NCBI GenBank assembly: GCA_028335825.1
Contig: JAIOKI010000007.1
Coordinates: 248,001 to 312,000 of the forward strand
Length of the DNA stretch: 64,000 nucleotides
Source: Nosema muscidifuracis
Lineage: Eukaryota > Microsporidia > Nosematidae
Direction: 5' to 3'
Shown piece by piece: positions 24,709-34,388 of this stretch. The translations under genes were made by a program, and so were the position numbers. A model generated the notes under the pieces. The model saw nothing but the letters and a program-made list of their open reading frames with translations, searched no databases and had not been told where the DNA came from. Every line of letters starts with the position of its first letter. Within the stretch, counting starts at the first letter, position 1.

Positions 24709-27700
24709 AATATTCAGTATATCTAAGTCCTGTTTTTATAGGAAATTTTCTTCCTTTAAAAAGAAAAATTTGTTTAACTTACTAGAAAAGAAAATCTATG
24801 ATCCTTTTGGATTAAAGAAAATTTTTAATGCTCGAAAACGCCCAAAGAGACTTAATTGTCTCAGATCATTAATCCTTAGACAAAATATATGGGCCAATCA
24901 AGTACAGAGAAACTATTGTATCGTTAAAATACAAAGAATACCGTTTGGGATCAAAGATCTCCTAAAGATATTTTATAAGAAAGAGTCACTCCTAGAAGAC
25001 TCAATTCTTAAAGCGAGAAAGTTTAGACGTAAGGACACGTCATTGACGAAGATTGTAATTTCAAAGTTACAAAGACCAATACTCATTGGTACAGCTAAAG
25101 CCTTGGGATTTAAAGTACTCAATGAAAGATCAAGAAGAGTAGAAAAATCTACTCTAGATCAAAAGAAGATAAAGGAGCATATTAAGCTCCTAAGTCTCAA
25201 TATAAACCATCTTTCTGCTAAGAAAGAAGAACTTGAGATTCTCTTGAAGAAAGAAAAACCAACAATTATGTGTCTTCAAGAAACGTGGAGGAAGTCCCCC
25301 TTCCCAATGAAGACAGAGAAATATACTGCTGTAGAAATACCAAGCAGTGGAAAATACAAACCAGGATTAATGACCCTGGTTAGAAAAAATGGGGCTATCA
25401 GATGTTCCAAGAAAGGTTCAGACTCAAATATCCAGCAGACTGTAGTTGAGATCAAAACAGAGGGCAGATGGTTAAAGTTTTTAGTCATCAATGTCTACAT
25501 ACCACAATGTAAGGATCTTAAAAGAGAAGTACTTACAAGAATGATATCTCTTATTCAAGAAGAGAAAGCAAAAAATCACTACAGGGAGATCATAGTGATG
25601 GGAGATATGAATATGCAGGACTCTTCTCTCAAGAAAAAGCTAGATGCAGTGGGATTGCCAACTCTTCTAAAGTACAATAGTAAAGAGGGTACTAGGATCC
25701 TCAAGAACGGAGAGCGCTCTAAAAGAAGAATTGATTTTATTTTTAGAGTGTTAGAAAATGATAACGAAAGAATCGTTATATCAAGAGCTTGGGCACTAAG
25801 CGACCACTTAGTTCTTAAAAGAAAACTAAAACTACCTGTTGATAAGGTCTCTGAACAGTTGGTTTATGACAAAAAGATGCTTGAAAATCGTAAAAAGATT
25901 AGAAAGCTAAGAATGAGGCTGAGCAATCAGCAATTGAATATGATAAGTCTCCCAGAGACTATCAGATCAACTTGTAGGTTCTTAGGAATCTACAGAAAAA
26001 GAAGAATCTATTCAGGACTACCAATAAGATGGAGACACATCAAGGTCTTCAAAGAAAAAAGAGTAGCAGCCAAGGCTGTTATGAGAAACTATACTGAGAC
26101 AAATTCAATTAGATTTGAATACTTCAAAGAACAAGCAGAATTGACTAAGAAGTTAATTCGAAAAGAGAGATCTAAATTGTGGGCTCTTAGAGGAGTAAAA
26201 CTCTTTAAGGCAAATAGATCAAGAGAATTTTGGCAATGGCTAAACAACAAAAAGGGAAATTCCATTAGATTGGATCAGGTGGCCCTGACGGACCAAGCCG
26301 GTATTTTACATACATGCCAAGAAAATAAGCTAGAAATAGCAAACCAATTTTATGCTACCTTAGCATCAGAAAGAGATGTAGATATCAGTATTTACAATAA
26401 AACCTATCTTGCTGATCCTCCTACAGAGATAACAGAAGAAGAATTTTTATCTGCATTAAAGAAATGTGGAAACAATAAAGCAGCCGGTCCTGATGAAATT
26501 CCAACCGAGCTATACAAATATCTACTTTGTAATGAAGTAGAAGACAACTTCTCTAGATTCATGCTGAATGAATTTAATAAGTACATTAGTGGTGAAAGCC
26601 CACCAGAATATTGGAGCATGGCAAACATGATTTGTCCGCACAAGAAAGGAGATGAGATGGATCTGAATAATTATAGAGGAATCTCTTTAATTAACACCAT
26701 CAGTAAGATCTATCTCAAGATAGTTAAGGACAGACTGACTCAGTATGTCGAGCAAGCTGATATCATATCCCGATATAAAGCAGGATTTCGGACAGGTGAA
26801 GAGTGTATGAATCAGATTACTTCATTACTTGAAGTAGTCCGAAGAAGGGAATTTAAAGGAATAAATACTCTTATGTGTTTTATTGACTTTGAAAAAGCTT
26901 ACGATAATGTGAGTCATGACTTATTATTTAGAAAGCTAGAAAAACTGGATGTCCCGAAGTACTTGATAAATACAATTAAGGATATCTACAAAAATACAAC
27001 CATGCGAGTTAAAATCGATGGTACAACATCTAGTGGCTATAGCTACAGGAAAGGAGTGAGACAAGGATGTCCTTGTTCTCCAATGCTCTTCAACATCTTT
27101 ATCAACGATATATTTGAGGACATAGAAGGAATATTGATTCCAAAATCAAACACAAAGATTCCTGGACTTATGTTTGCTGATGACATTGTAGTCTTTGGAA
27201 ATGACGTCAATGATCTTGAAAATAAAATCAAGAAAATTTCTAAATGGGCAGTTGATAACAGAATGAAGATCAACTGCAGAAAGAGTGGAGTATTAGTATG
27301 GTCAGCCCATACTGGTATTCAAAACAATAGAAGTCTGTATTCTCTCCATACAGACTTTGGTGACATCGATGAAGTCACAGAATACAGATATCTAGGTGTT
27401 CTGATAAAAAGGAACACGTTAGAAGAACATATAGTAAATGATGCCGCCATGCGTGGCAAGAAAGCTTTAGATATCTTAATGCCGAAGCTACTTAATAATG
27501 GCATTGGATTACCTTCCAAGGCTATCTTAGTAAAATCTGTACTTGTACCAGCATTAATGTATGGCAGTGAACTCTGGGGAATGTCAAGTACAAGAGCAGG
27601 CAAGATCAACAGGATCTTAAGAAAATCATTGAGAGTAATATTTAAGAGGGTGTTAGTTCCTCTAGACAGATTAATGGATGAGTTTAATATAAACAGAATC

Positions 27701-28402
27701 CATATACAAGCAGCTCTGAGTAGATACAGAGCATACAATAAGTGGAAACACAACAAAACCATTATTTCGGAGATTTTACCAATCAATCCGAGGGAAAGAA
27801 GAACCACTTGGAGTACAAGAACACAAAGATGGTTAAAAAGGTTTGTCGGTGACGACTATGAAACAACTGATGAGAGACTCGTCAGAGAAAAAATTAATGA
27901 TGTATTGAGAAGTAGGAGAACACTAAACACTACAGTAGCAGCATCATTAGCAAAAAAGTATAATATTGGAGAGTCACAAATCCAGCATATTATGCAAAAA
28001 ACTAATAATCGAAAGATTAGAACATATACTAGATTAAGATGCAATCTAGTTAAGTGGTCTACGGCCTTAGCAAATGCTAAGAGAATCCCTCAAGCATTTA
28101 GAAATAAATGCTTTCTGTGTGACGGACCACAAGAGAACATTGAACATTTTCTTTCTGAGTGCCAGTCCTTAAGTGAGACTAGAAATAGATTTGTAAGTAA
28201 ATTGCCGATACTTACATGTTCAAGAACAACTAATCAAGATAAAGTCAAAAGACTTTTTGGGAACATCTTAGGATTAAAAGGAAATCCTAGTAAAATGGAA
28301 GAATTGTACAATAGGGTAAAATTCTTAGATAAAATGGTTATAGCTAGAGCATCAATAATTCAAAGAAAAATAAAGGAGCTTAATCAAACAAATATTGAAT
28401 GA
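24701..28402 (+). CDS. LINE-A ORF2: AP endonuclease and reverse transcriptase
   Basis: 1233 codons from the ATG at 24701. The frame stays open back to 24668 but has only GTG there. A basic N-terminal region of about 160 residues is followed by an APE domain with LLSLNINHL, CLQETWR, VINVYIP, VMGDMNMQD, RRIDFIF and SDHLVLKR, covering all the expected catalytic positions. The RT has GNNKAAGPDEIP, PHKKGDEMDLNNYRGISL, CFIDFEKAYDNVSH (motif A), GVRQGCPCSPMLFN (B), GLMFADDIVVFG (C) and YRYLGVLI. The C-terminus has CFLCDGPQENIEHFLSEC, a CCHC finger. There is no RNase H. ORF2 nicks the target and copies the LINE RNA in place. ATGAATAA couples it to ORF1, suggesting reinitiation after ORF1 termination. 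No damage is visible, so it is potentially active. Confidence 0.92.
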   Translation: MNKIFSISKSCFYRKFSSFKKKNLFNLLEKKIYDPFGLKKIFNARKRPKRLNCLRSLILRQNIWANQVQRNYCIVKIQRIPFGIKDLLKIFYKKESLLEDSILKARKFRRKDTSLTKIVISKLQRPILIGTAKALGFKVLNERSRRVEKSTLDQKKIKEHIKLLSLNINHLSAKKEELEILLKKEKPTIMCLQETWRKSPFPMKTEKYTAVEIPSSGKYKPGLMTLVRKNGAIRCSKKGSDSNIQQTVVEIKTEGRWLKFLVINVYIPQCKDLKREVLTRMISLIQEEKAKNHYREIIVMGDMNMQDSSLKKKLDAVGLPTLLKYNSKEGTRILKNGERSKRRIDFIFRVLENDNERIVISRAWALSDHLVLKRKLKLPVDKVSEQLVYDKKMLENRKKIRKLRMRLSNQQLNMISLPETIRSTCRFLGIYRKRRIYSGLPIRWRHIKVFKEKRVAAKAVMRNYTETNSIRFEYFKEQAELTKKLIRKERSKLWALRGVKLFKANRSREFWQWLNNKKGNSIRLDQVALTDQAGILHTCQENKLEIANQFYATLASERDVDISIYNKTYLADPPTEITEEEFLSALKKCGNNKAAGPDEIPTELYKYLLCNEVEDNFSRFMLNEFNKYISGESPPEYWSMANMICPHKKGDEMDLNNYRGISLINTISKIYLKIVKDRLTQYVEQADIISRYKAGFRTGEECMNQITSLLEVVRRREFKGINTLMCFIDFEKAYDNVSHDLLFRKLEKLDVPKYLINTIKDIYKNTTMRVKIDGTTSSGYSYRKGVRQGCPCSPMLFNIFINDIFEDIEGILIPKSNTKIPGLMFADDIVVFGNDVNDLENKIKKISKWAVDNRMKINCRKSGVLVWSAHTGIQNNRSLYSLHTDFGDIDEVTEYRYLGVLIKRNTLEEHIVNDAAMRGKKALDILMPKLLNNGIGLPSKAILVKSVLVPALMYGSELWGMSSTRAGKINRILRKSLRVIFKRVLVPLDRLMDEFNINRIHIQAALSRYRAYNKWKHNKTIISEILPINPRERRTTWSTRTQRWLKRFVGDDYETTDERLVREKINDVLRSRRTLNTTVAASLAKKYNIGESQIQHIMQKTNNRKIRTYTRLRCNLVKWSTALANAKRIPQAFRNKCFLCDGPQENIEHFLSECQSLSETRNRFVSKLPILTCSRTTNQDKVKRLFGNILGLKGNPSKMEELYNRVKFLDKMVIARASIIQRKIKELNQTNIE

Positions 28403-28830
28403 TATGACAATTCTGTAGATTAAAAACATCCAGAAATGGAAGAAAGTGGTTAGAGCTTCTCTAACAATAAAGTCTTGCTCGAAAGAGCAAGTTTGTATAT
28501 AAAAACAACTTTTAACCTGGAAGAGGTTGGGCATGATACTGTATGCTGTATTACTTTCGCTGGACTGAGTTGTGTTCTTAATTGGTGTATTGAGCCAGGC
28601 GATACGTTCCTACCTGTCTCTTGACAGGTTGTAGCCTTCATAGCTATGACTTTAAGTAGTCCTAAGGGAACGATATTTTCTCCTACAAGCAAGGCCGTTG
28701 AGGTATGCTGGCGCTGTGTGCGCAATATTGATGTTTTAGTTTTACAGCGGAGTTTTTGGTGGCTTGGTAGCTTTTCTTCTATTGCTGTTTCCTTTTTTGA
28801 CAATAAATATTTTTATTTTTATTTTTTTAG
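28403..28830 (+). other. LINE-A 3'UTR, copy 2
   Basis: Extends from the ORF2 stop to the T-rich tail. It matches the 3'UTR of copy 1 except in its first 100 bases. It ends in CAATAAATATTTTTATTTTT, which resembles a polyadenylation signal (AATAAA) followed by the tail repeat used as the LINE 3' end. Confidence 0.7.
28555..28712 (+). ncRNA. Structured LINE 3'UTR module, LINE-A copy 2
   Basis: Same fold as copy 1: outer stem CGTTCC (28605-28610)/GGAACG (28667-28672), with hairpins CCTGTC-TCTT-GACAGG, GTAGC...GCTAT and GACT...AGTC. Hairpin 2 has one pair weakened compared with copy 1. Confidence 0.65.
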
Positions 28831-29304
28831 GTATTAAAAGGTAGGAGATCTTATAATACTACCATAGCATCCTCACTAGCAGCACAGTATGGTATATTTG
28901 AGTCTCAACTCAAGTACATACTAACACAAGTAAATAAAAGACAGATAAGGAATTACACCAAAATAAGATGTAATTTAATTAGATGGTCTTCTGCGTTAGC
29001 TAATGCTCGTAGAATCCCTCAGTATTATAGAGAACATTGCTTTCTATGTGAGGAAGAACAGGAAAATCTTGAACATTTCCTGTTAGATTGTCCTTCCTTA
29101 TCTGAGATAAGATCCCTTTATGAGAACAAAATACCAGAGTTAAATTATTTAACTCTAACAAAAATAGAACAAGTTAAGATGATCATTGGTAATATAAATG
29201 ACATTAAAACTTCACCAACAGGAAGAAAAGCTCTACTTGCAAGAGTAGAATTTCTTGATAAAATGATAGTACAAAAGTGTAGACTTCAGGTCTCATCAGA
29301 GTAA
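28831..29304 (+). pseudogene. LINE-B ORF2 C-terminal fragment (arm 1)
   Basis: Open for 157 codons from the junction to TAA 29302-29304, with no ATG near the start. It contains RRSYNTTIASSLAAQYG, IRCNLIRWSSALANARRIP and the intact finger CFLCEEEQENLEHFLLDC, then RVEFLDKMIVQKCRLQ. By eye roughly half of its residues match LINE-A ORF2. It lacks the catalytic domains. Confidence 0.8.
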
Positions 29305-29394
29305 AATCTGATACAAAAGTAGCTAATTTATTAGCAAAAAAAGAATTAAATTCTGACCTGGGAAGGGTTTGGCTTAAAGCTGCATAGTATGCCG

Positions 29395-29560
29395 TAGCAT
29401 TCCGCTGAACTGAGTTGTGTTATTAATTGGTGTATTGAACCAGGCGATAACCCAAAATCCTGCTGAACGCGGGTCTCAGTCATTATGACTGAAGGATTTT
29501 AACTAATCCTAAGGGGTTCCCAATCTTCCTACAAGCAAGGCCTTTATGGTATGCTGGTGT
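29395..29560 (+). ncRNA. Structured LINE 3'UTR module, LINE-B (arm 1)
   Basis: Same architecture as in LINE-A but with different stems: outer AACCC (29449-29453)/GGGTT (29514-29518), hairpin 1 CCTGC-TGAAC-GCGGG (29459-29473), hairpin 2 TCAGTC-ATTAT-GACTGA (29476-29492), and hairpin 3 GGATT...AATCC (29494-29509). Hairpins 2 and 3 and the outer stem all show paired replacements relative to LINE-A. Confidence 0.65.
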
Positions 29561-29583
29561 GTGTCACATAATATTGGATGTAG

Positions 29584-29709
29584 AAGTTTTTACTTGCTGT
29601 GTGGCTTTTCTCTCTTATCTCAATAAATATTTTTATTTTTATTTTTTGTAAAGTTTTTACTTGCTGTGTGGCTTTTCTCTCTTATCTCAATAAATCTTTT
29701 TATTTTTGT
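29584..29709 (+). repeat. 67-bp tandem duplication of LINE-B 3' end
   Basis: AAGTTTTTACTTGCTGTGTG through the AATAAATATTTTTATTTTT tail occurs twice in a row (29584-29650 and 29651-29709). The other arm (62750-62815) has only one copy, so the duplication arose after the arms split, or one copy was lost there. Confidence 0.75.
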
Positions 29710-29712
29710 CTG

Positions 29713-30050
29713 CTTGTTATAGGTAATGGCTTATTTTATTTTTTGTAGTTTTTTGAAATTTAAATTCTTGTATAATTTTTAACCCTTCGTGGATATGTCT
29801 TTTTCTTCCACCACATAAATTTAAAGTTTAATTTTTGTTTATGGAGAATTAAAAAATAAATACAACAAAAATCTCAAGATATTATTTATGATACAAATTA
29901 TTGAATACTGTTTTTTAATTAATTAATAAATAGTTAAAGTTAAGATATATTGCTTAATTGATATTTCGTCTATAATCATGATTTGATTCAATCAAATTAT
30001 AATTAATCAAATATTCTAAGTTATATTTCATAACAAAAAATATCATATCC
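29713..30050. other. AT-rich stretch downstream of LINE-B
   Basis: About 340 bp of AT-rich DNA, shared with arm 2 (62405-62745). No gene or structured element is seen. Confidence 0.5.
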
Positions 30051-30059
30051 ACATTTAGA

Positions 30060-31240
30060 GATATTTTTTTTCTTGATAAATCTTAGAAAAGAATTCCTTT
30101 ATGCAAATAATAAGGTCATTAGAAGTATTCTTTAATTTATTTTCTACACTTTTGAAGAAATTAAATATCATCATTGTATCTTCAGAAAAATTATTTCTAA
30201 GTTTTCTCTTCGTATACATTGTCGAGTACCCTCTTATTATACCTTTGCATAGAAAAATTTTAATTCCTGTTGGTAATATGATTTTACTAATAAGGGAGAC
30301 CTCTGTCCCTGTGTCTATTAAACGCCTATGACGGTTTTTTCTATGACTAATGGTAATATAAAGTTGCTTTTATAAGAGAGATTTCCAAAAGAGTAAATTG
30401 AATAATTTTTACTAAGTTCGTCGTTTAAAGTGAATTCCGCATCCTCCGGCTCTTCAGATATTTCATTAACTTTTTTTTAATGGCTTTATTATTATCATAC
30501 CAACCTAACTTCTTCAGCTTTTGTAACGTAAAACATTTATCAGTTGAATGATTACCATTCCCGTGTAGTACGCATAGTCTTCTTCCCCTGTATTAAAGTT
30601 CTTTGGCTTTCTACTCGTGCTCTTTTTACCCGGTCAATAGCTTTCTCCGGAAATTCCATCCAAGCGGATTCCTCTGCTTTTTTTAAAAAAGAATCCTAAC
30701 TATCAGCGGTAAGAGAAAATTGGTAAAGTAATTCTCTTAACTCCCCTGGAGACTTAGTAATGACTAATCGTAGAAGCGAAGACCAATTTATACAATTTTT
30801 TCTACCAATATAGAAGCATCTCCAAGTAAGTTCATGAAATCCTCATAGGTAGTAGTCATTTTTGTTTCTAAAAACTTGCTAAATATTTCATCAGCTGCCT
30901 TCTGTGTTGAAAATCTGGTTTTTAAAGCATTTATAAGGTATTCCAGGGTAAAATTGAATCCCTGTGTTATAGTAAAGTTAGTGCTCCAAGTTAGAGCTTT
31001 GTCTCTTGACGACAATAAAATGATTCTTTTGGTGTCTTCTTGGGACATCCCACTAACAGTAGCAATCATCATGGTCTCTTTAAACCAGGTATTGACGTTC
31101 TCGTCGTCAGTCCCTTTAAAGTGTCTAACTGATTTCGTCACTGTCGCCATGCCAATAATGTTTTTACTAAATTTGCTTTCTTCCTGCATGGAGTAAAATA
31201 TTTTAAATATTTTTCAACAATAATAAGAGGGTACTCGACA
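30060..31240 (-). mobile_element. Gag/protease-like LTR-element fossil (arm 1)
   Basis: A minus-strand frame at 31189-30788 looks like the capsid part of a Gypsy Gag: FKGTDDENVNTWFKETMMI, then an aromatic and basic LTWSTNF...F.LEYLINALKTRF pattern. Downstream (lower coordinates) is a protease-like DTGTEVSLISK stretch. RT and integrase were not recognised. It is broken, with several breaks, and no LTRs were found. A perfect 21-bp inverted repeat (30220-30240 and 31220-31240) brackets the piece. The same fossil is present in arm 2, so it predates the inverted duplication. Confidence 0.6.
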
Positions 31241-31347
31241 TACATATCACACATTTCAAAATATATACTTGAAATGGTTTTATGGTGATAACTATTCTTC
31301 TTCATGATATACTGAGAAAGTTTTTTATAATATTCATATTCAGAAGT

Positions 31348-31584
31348 TTAATTTTCTTCAATTAATTTTAAATTAACGAAATCGAGGTTTAGATTATTTT
31401 TAGATCTTTCAACTAAACATAAGGTGAACAGAATTTCGTTCATTATTAAATTTCTATCTTTTCCTTTATTCGATAGAATATTTATTAGAATATCTTTGTA
31501 TAAATCACTATCTTTAGTAGGATAAATAAATCTTAAAATAGTTTCTTTTAGTAGATGAAACTTCATTGACAATAAAAATTCCAA
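31348..31584 (-). CDS. Small hypothetical ORF, identical in both arms
   Basis: A 78-codon frame beginning MEFLLSMKFHLLKETILRF and ending LKLIEEN. It is predicted to be mostly helical and charged, with no signal peptide and no recognised domain. The protein is identical in the two arms (compare 60877-61113), although other frames nearby differ. After the stop the frame stays open for about 60 more codons in both arms (SEYEYYKKLSQYIMKKNSYH...), reaching the start of the gag-like fossil. It may be a host-gene remnant with an early stop, or a short real gene. Function unknown. Confidence 0.3.
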   Translation of the reverse strand: MEFLLSMKFHLLKETILRFIYPTKDSDLYKDILINILSNKGKDRNLIMNEILFTLCLVERSKNNLNLDFVNLKLIEEN

Positions 31585-31981
31585 GAGTTGTAAACTAAAG
31601 TGTATTTATTGTGAATAATGTAATATCTCAAAACAATTATATCATAAAATCCCAAAATATACAAGAAATGAAGATGAGAGAAGTAACTCTGTCAATATTT
31701 TCTTAATGTAAAGACGTCAAAATATTATAACATGACTGATATTAAATAAAAGATATAAATATGCAAAATTTTAAGCCCTTACTTTGAATGAAGTAAAATA
31801 CAGGATTAGATTAAAAAATCCTATTTTAATCTTCAAAGGCTTGACTAATAGTTTCAATTTCTTTTACACTGAATTCTTGACAATTTTGAAAAAAATCTTC
31901 AAGGACATTTATATCGATAAAAAATAACCCCTATTCCACATTAACAAACTGTGGAATCATTTAAAATTTAAAAATAATGGT

Positions 31982-32275
31982 TCAAAAATACTCTGTAATC
32001 AAGTAATAATGCTTGTAGATTTTGATTTTCTTCTGTGGTATGCAACCACATATAATGGTCGGTAATTTAAATATTTGATATCTTCCAAACATTTTCCTTT
32101 TTGGGATATAAATATTTTTAATATTTTTAACCCATGTTTGAAGGAGTACCGACGAAGAGAATACTAAATAAATCTTTTCACAAATCGGTTTTTTCAATAT
32201 TAGAGTTGTACTTATCTGAAAGGTACGACATCTTCTTTTAAAGAAATGCATTATAATATCATGTTTAAATAACAA
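31982..32275 (-). CDS. Small hypothetical ORF (arm 1)
   Basis: 97 codons, basic and aromatic (KIYLVFSSSVLLQTWVKNIK...). The arm 2 copy (60253-60477) starts later because of a frame difference near its beginning, and has three additional codons from expansion of an AAAAATATT repeat. No domain was recognised, and the frame drift between copies argues against strong coding constraint. Confidence 0.2.
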   Translation of the reverse strand: MLFKHDIIMHFFKRRCRTFQISTTLILKKPICEKIYLVFSSSVLLQTWVKNIKNIYIPKRKMFGRYQIFKLPTIICGCIPQKKIKIYKHYYLITEYF

Positions 32276-32989
32276 ACTATTTTAATAGGTTCGGTTATAT
32301 TTCTGAATTTATAAAATTCTTTTGCTCTTAAATTAACCATTTTATATTTTCTATCAATATAAAGACTTGGTATTTTTATTAATGATATTAAACTCATTAT
32401 TTCTTTTATCTCTTCTCCTTTATAATTGAAATATTTTTATGAGATAATACAATGATATTTTTGTAATCAAATGTATCATGTCAATATTGTATATAAATGT
32501 ATTTTTATTATCTTAAGTTAAACTTAATTAAGATTATCGTAATGTTTAAATTCATTAGACAATAAATCTATTCTCTAGTGTAGGTAAATTTTTTAAATAT
32601 GGATTATTCATTAAATTTTATCATATTCTAAATATGACTTGGTATATAAAAGCATCATTAATACAGTGAGAATACACAATAAGATTCTCATTATATTATA
32701 GATCTTTTCTGAATACCTAATATTCTCTTTATTCTTCTCAATATGCAAATATTCATCTTTATATTTTATACACGTATGTATACAATTTCAACAAGATTTT
32801 TTAAATTCATCATTAAAAGCAAAATTCACATCTAGGCACTTATTTAAACTAAAAAAGTTAAATTTAGTGATTTATCTGTTAATCTGAACTGTAATGTATA
32901 GCGTGAAATATTGATCTTTAGAATATGTATTGGAAAATTAGAGTTTTCATCTATAATACAAAATCTCTTTAATTATTTTTCTTCAAAAG

Positions 32990-33122
32990 TGTTGTATGAA
33001 GAATAATTACTAAAAAACATATTTTATTTTAGGGGTCACTCTTTATGTAAAAATTGTGATTAATTAAATCATGACGCCACCAAGTTACTTGTTCACAATT
33101 ATCACACTGTCCAATCCCAACA
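32990..33122 (-). repeat. 3' LTR of element A
   Basis: 133 bp, TG...CA ends, shared with 36383-36514. Its outer side carries the AAAAG target duplication. Confidence 0.9.
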
Positions 33123-33308
33123 CTCTTTCCCCTTAAAAAACTTCTTTACTTTTTTAAGAGCCGATCTTATTGTCCTACCGTCAGCTAATTCAATTTCTAC
33201 TGATCCAAAAGTCTTCTTAGTAATTATCCCTGAATGATTATAATCTGCTGATAGCTTATTTTCTCTACCTATTGGATTATGGTATAAGACTTTATCTCCT
33301 ACTTTTAA

Positions 33309-34073
33309 TTAATCGCTTTTATACTTGTGGTTGCCATATGATTTCCTGTATTTATCTCTGTAACTTAAATTCCCTTCATTTACCGCATTATCCCACGCCT
33401 CTTTTGGCGTACACCCTATAGCCCTATGGTAGGAATCCATGTAGCATTCCACTGTGAAATCTACGCATCTGCTCCAATCTAGCCTTCCATAGTTCGATAT
33501 CTTCTTTAACCAATCCATGAAGGTTCGATTAAATCTTTCAATGAGACCGGTCGTAGTAGGACTATACGGTGCTCCATATCTCCATACAAATTCTTTCTCT
33601 TGAGATAAGCTTTTTGCCAATTCATTGGAGAATTCCTTTCCATTGTCTGTTAATATTATTTTTGGGGTTCCCAGCTCTTCCACAATCTCCCTTACGTTTC
33701 TAATCACTTCTTCAGCTTCTTTTGATCTGAGAGGTCTAACTTCTGCTCTCTTAGTGGAGTGATCTATCATTGTTAATAGGTATGGGTGCCCTTGAAAACT
33801 TCTGGGTAATGGCCCCACCAGATCAAATTCCCACAAATCATTTTTCCGATCTACCCTCACCGAAATGGTTTTCCTCTTAACCTGGCCAAATCCTGATCTC
33901 TGGCACACTATACATTTCCGTATTATGTCTTTAATTTTCCTCCCTAATCCCTTAATGCCTGTCGCTTTTAATTTATATTCCATGGCTTTCTTGGAGCCAT
34001 GCCCCAGGTCTTGATGTGCTCTTTTTAAAACTTCATCTTCATTTGTCGACACTTTTTCCTCTCCTTCATTCAC
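33309..34073 (-). CDS. Element A integrase region (fossil)
   Basis: A 254-codon frame with a zinc-binding HH-CC start (HQDLGHGSKKAMEYKL...CIVCQRSG) and a catalytic core with WEFDLVGPLPRS, IILTDNGKEFSN and SPTTTGLIERFNRTF, the three acidic positions expected of a retroviral-type integrase. It is encoded downstream of the RT, as in Ty3/Gypsy. It belongs to the broken element A. Confidence 0.85.
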   Translation of the reverse strand: MNEGEEKVSTNEDEVLKRAHQDLGHGSKKAMEYKLKATGIKGLGRKIKDIIRKCIVCQRSGFGQVKRKTISVRVDRKNDLWEFDLVGPLPRSFQGHPYLLTMIDHSTKRAEVRPLRSKEAEEVIRNVREIVEELGTPKIILTDNGKEFSNELAKSLSQEKEFVWRYGAPYSPTTTGLIERFNRTFMDWLKKISNYGRLDWSRCVDFTVECYMDSYHRAIGCTPKEAWDNAVNEGNLSYRDKYRKSYGNHKYKSD

Positions 34074-34388
34074 TTGCAGAATTTAAAAGTTTCCTCTGCT
34101 TATATAATCGCCGGGATTATTAATCCCTTTAACATGTTCTATTTCCATGTCGAACTCCTGCAGAATAAGAGACCATCTCGCTAATCTGCCTTTTATATTC
34201 ATAGATTGAAACAAATATTTTGTTGCTCTATGATCTGTTCTTACTAAAAATCGTTTTCCCAAAAGATAAGGTCTAAAGTTCTGTATTGATTTTATTATTG
34301 CTAACAGTTCTTTCTCTGTAGTACAGTAATTCTTCTCCGCCTGAGAATATCCTTTGGAGTAGAAACTGATTATTCTTTCTTCGCCATC

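Larger units (their letters stand above)
23384..28830 (+). mobile_element. LINE-A, near-complete APE-type LINE, copy 2
   Basis: A two-ORF non-LTR retrotransposon of about 5.4 kb: ORF1, ORF2 (AP endonuclease, RT, C-terminal CCHC), a structured 3'UTR and the T-rich tail ATTTTTATTTTTATTTTTTT (ending near 28829). It sits head to tail after the truncated copy 1 and directly before LINE-B. The 5' end falls inside or just before ORF1, with no clear 5'UTR, so modest 5' truncation is likely. Both long frames are intact, so this is the youngest element in the window. Its clade is not assignable by eye. The APE endonuclease excludes the R2/R4 type. Confidence 0.85.
28831..29712 (+). mobile_element. LINE-B, 5'-truncated copy (arm 1)
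   Basis: A relative of LINE-A reduced to the last 158 codons of ORF2 plus 3'UTR. It joins the LINE-A tail exactly at 28830/28831, which is also where homology with the second inverted arm (ending at 63567) begins. In that arm the same LINE-B extends 195 bp further upstream. It is in plus orientation, continuing the head-to-tail LINE stack downstream of the rDNA. Confidence 0.85.
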
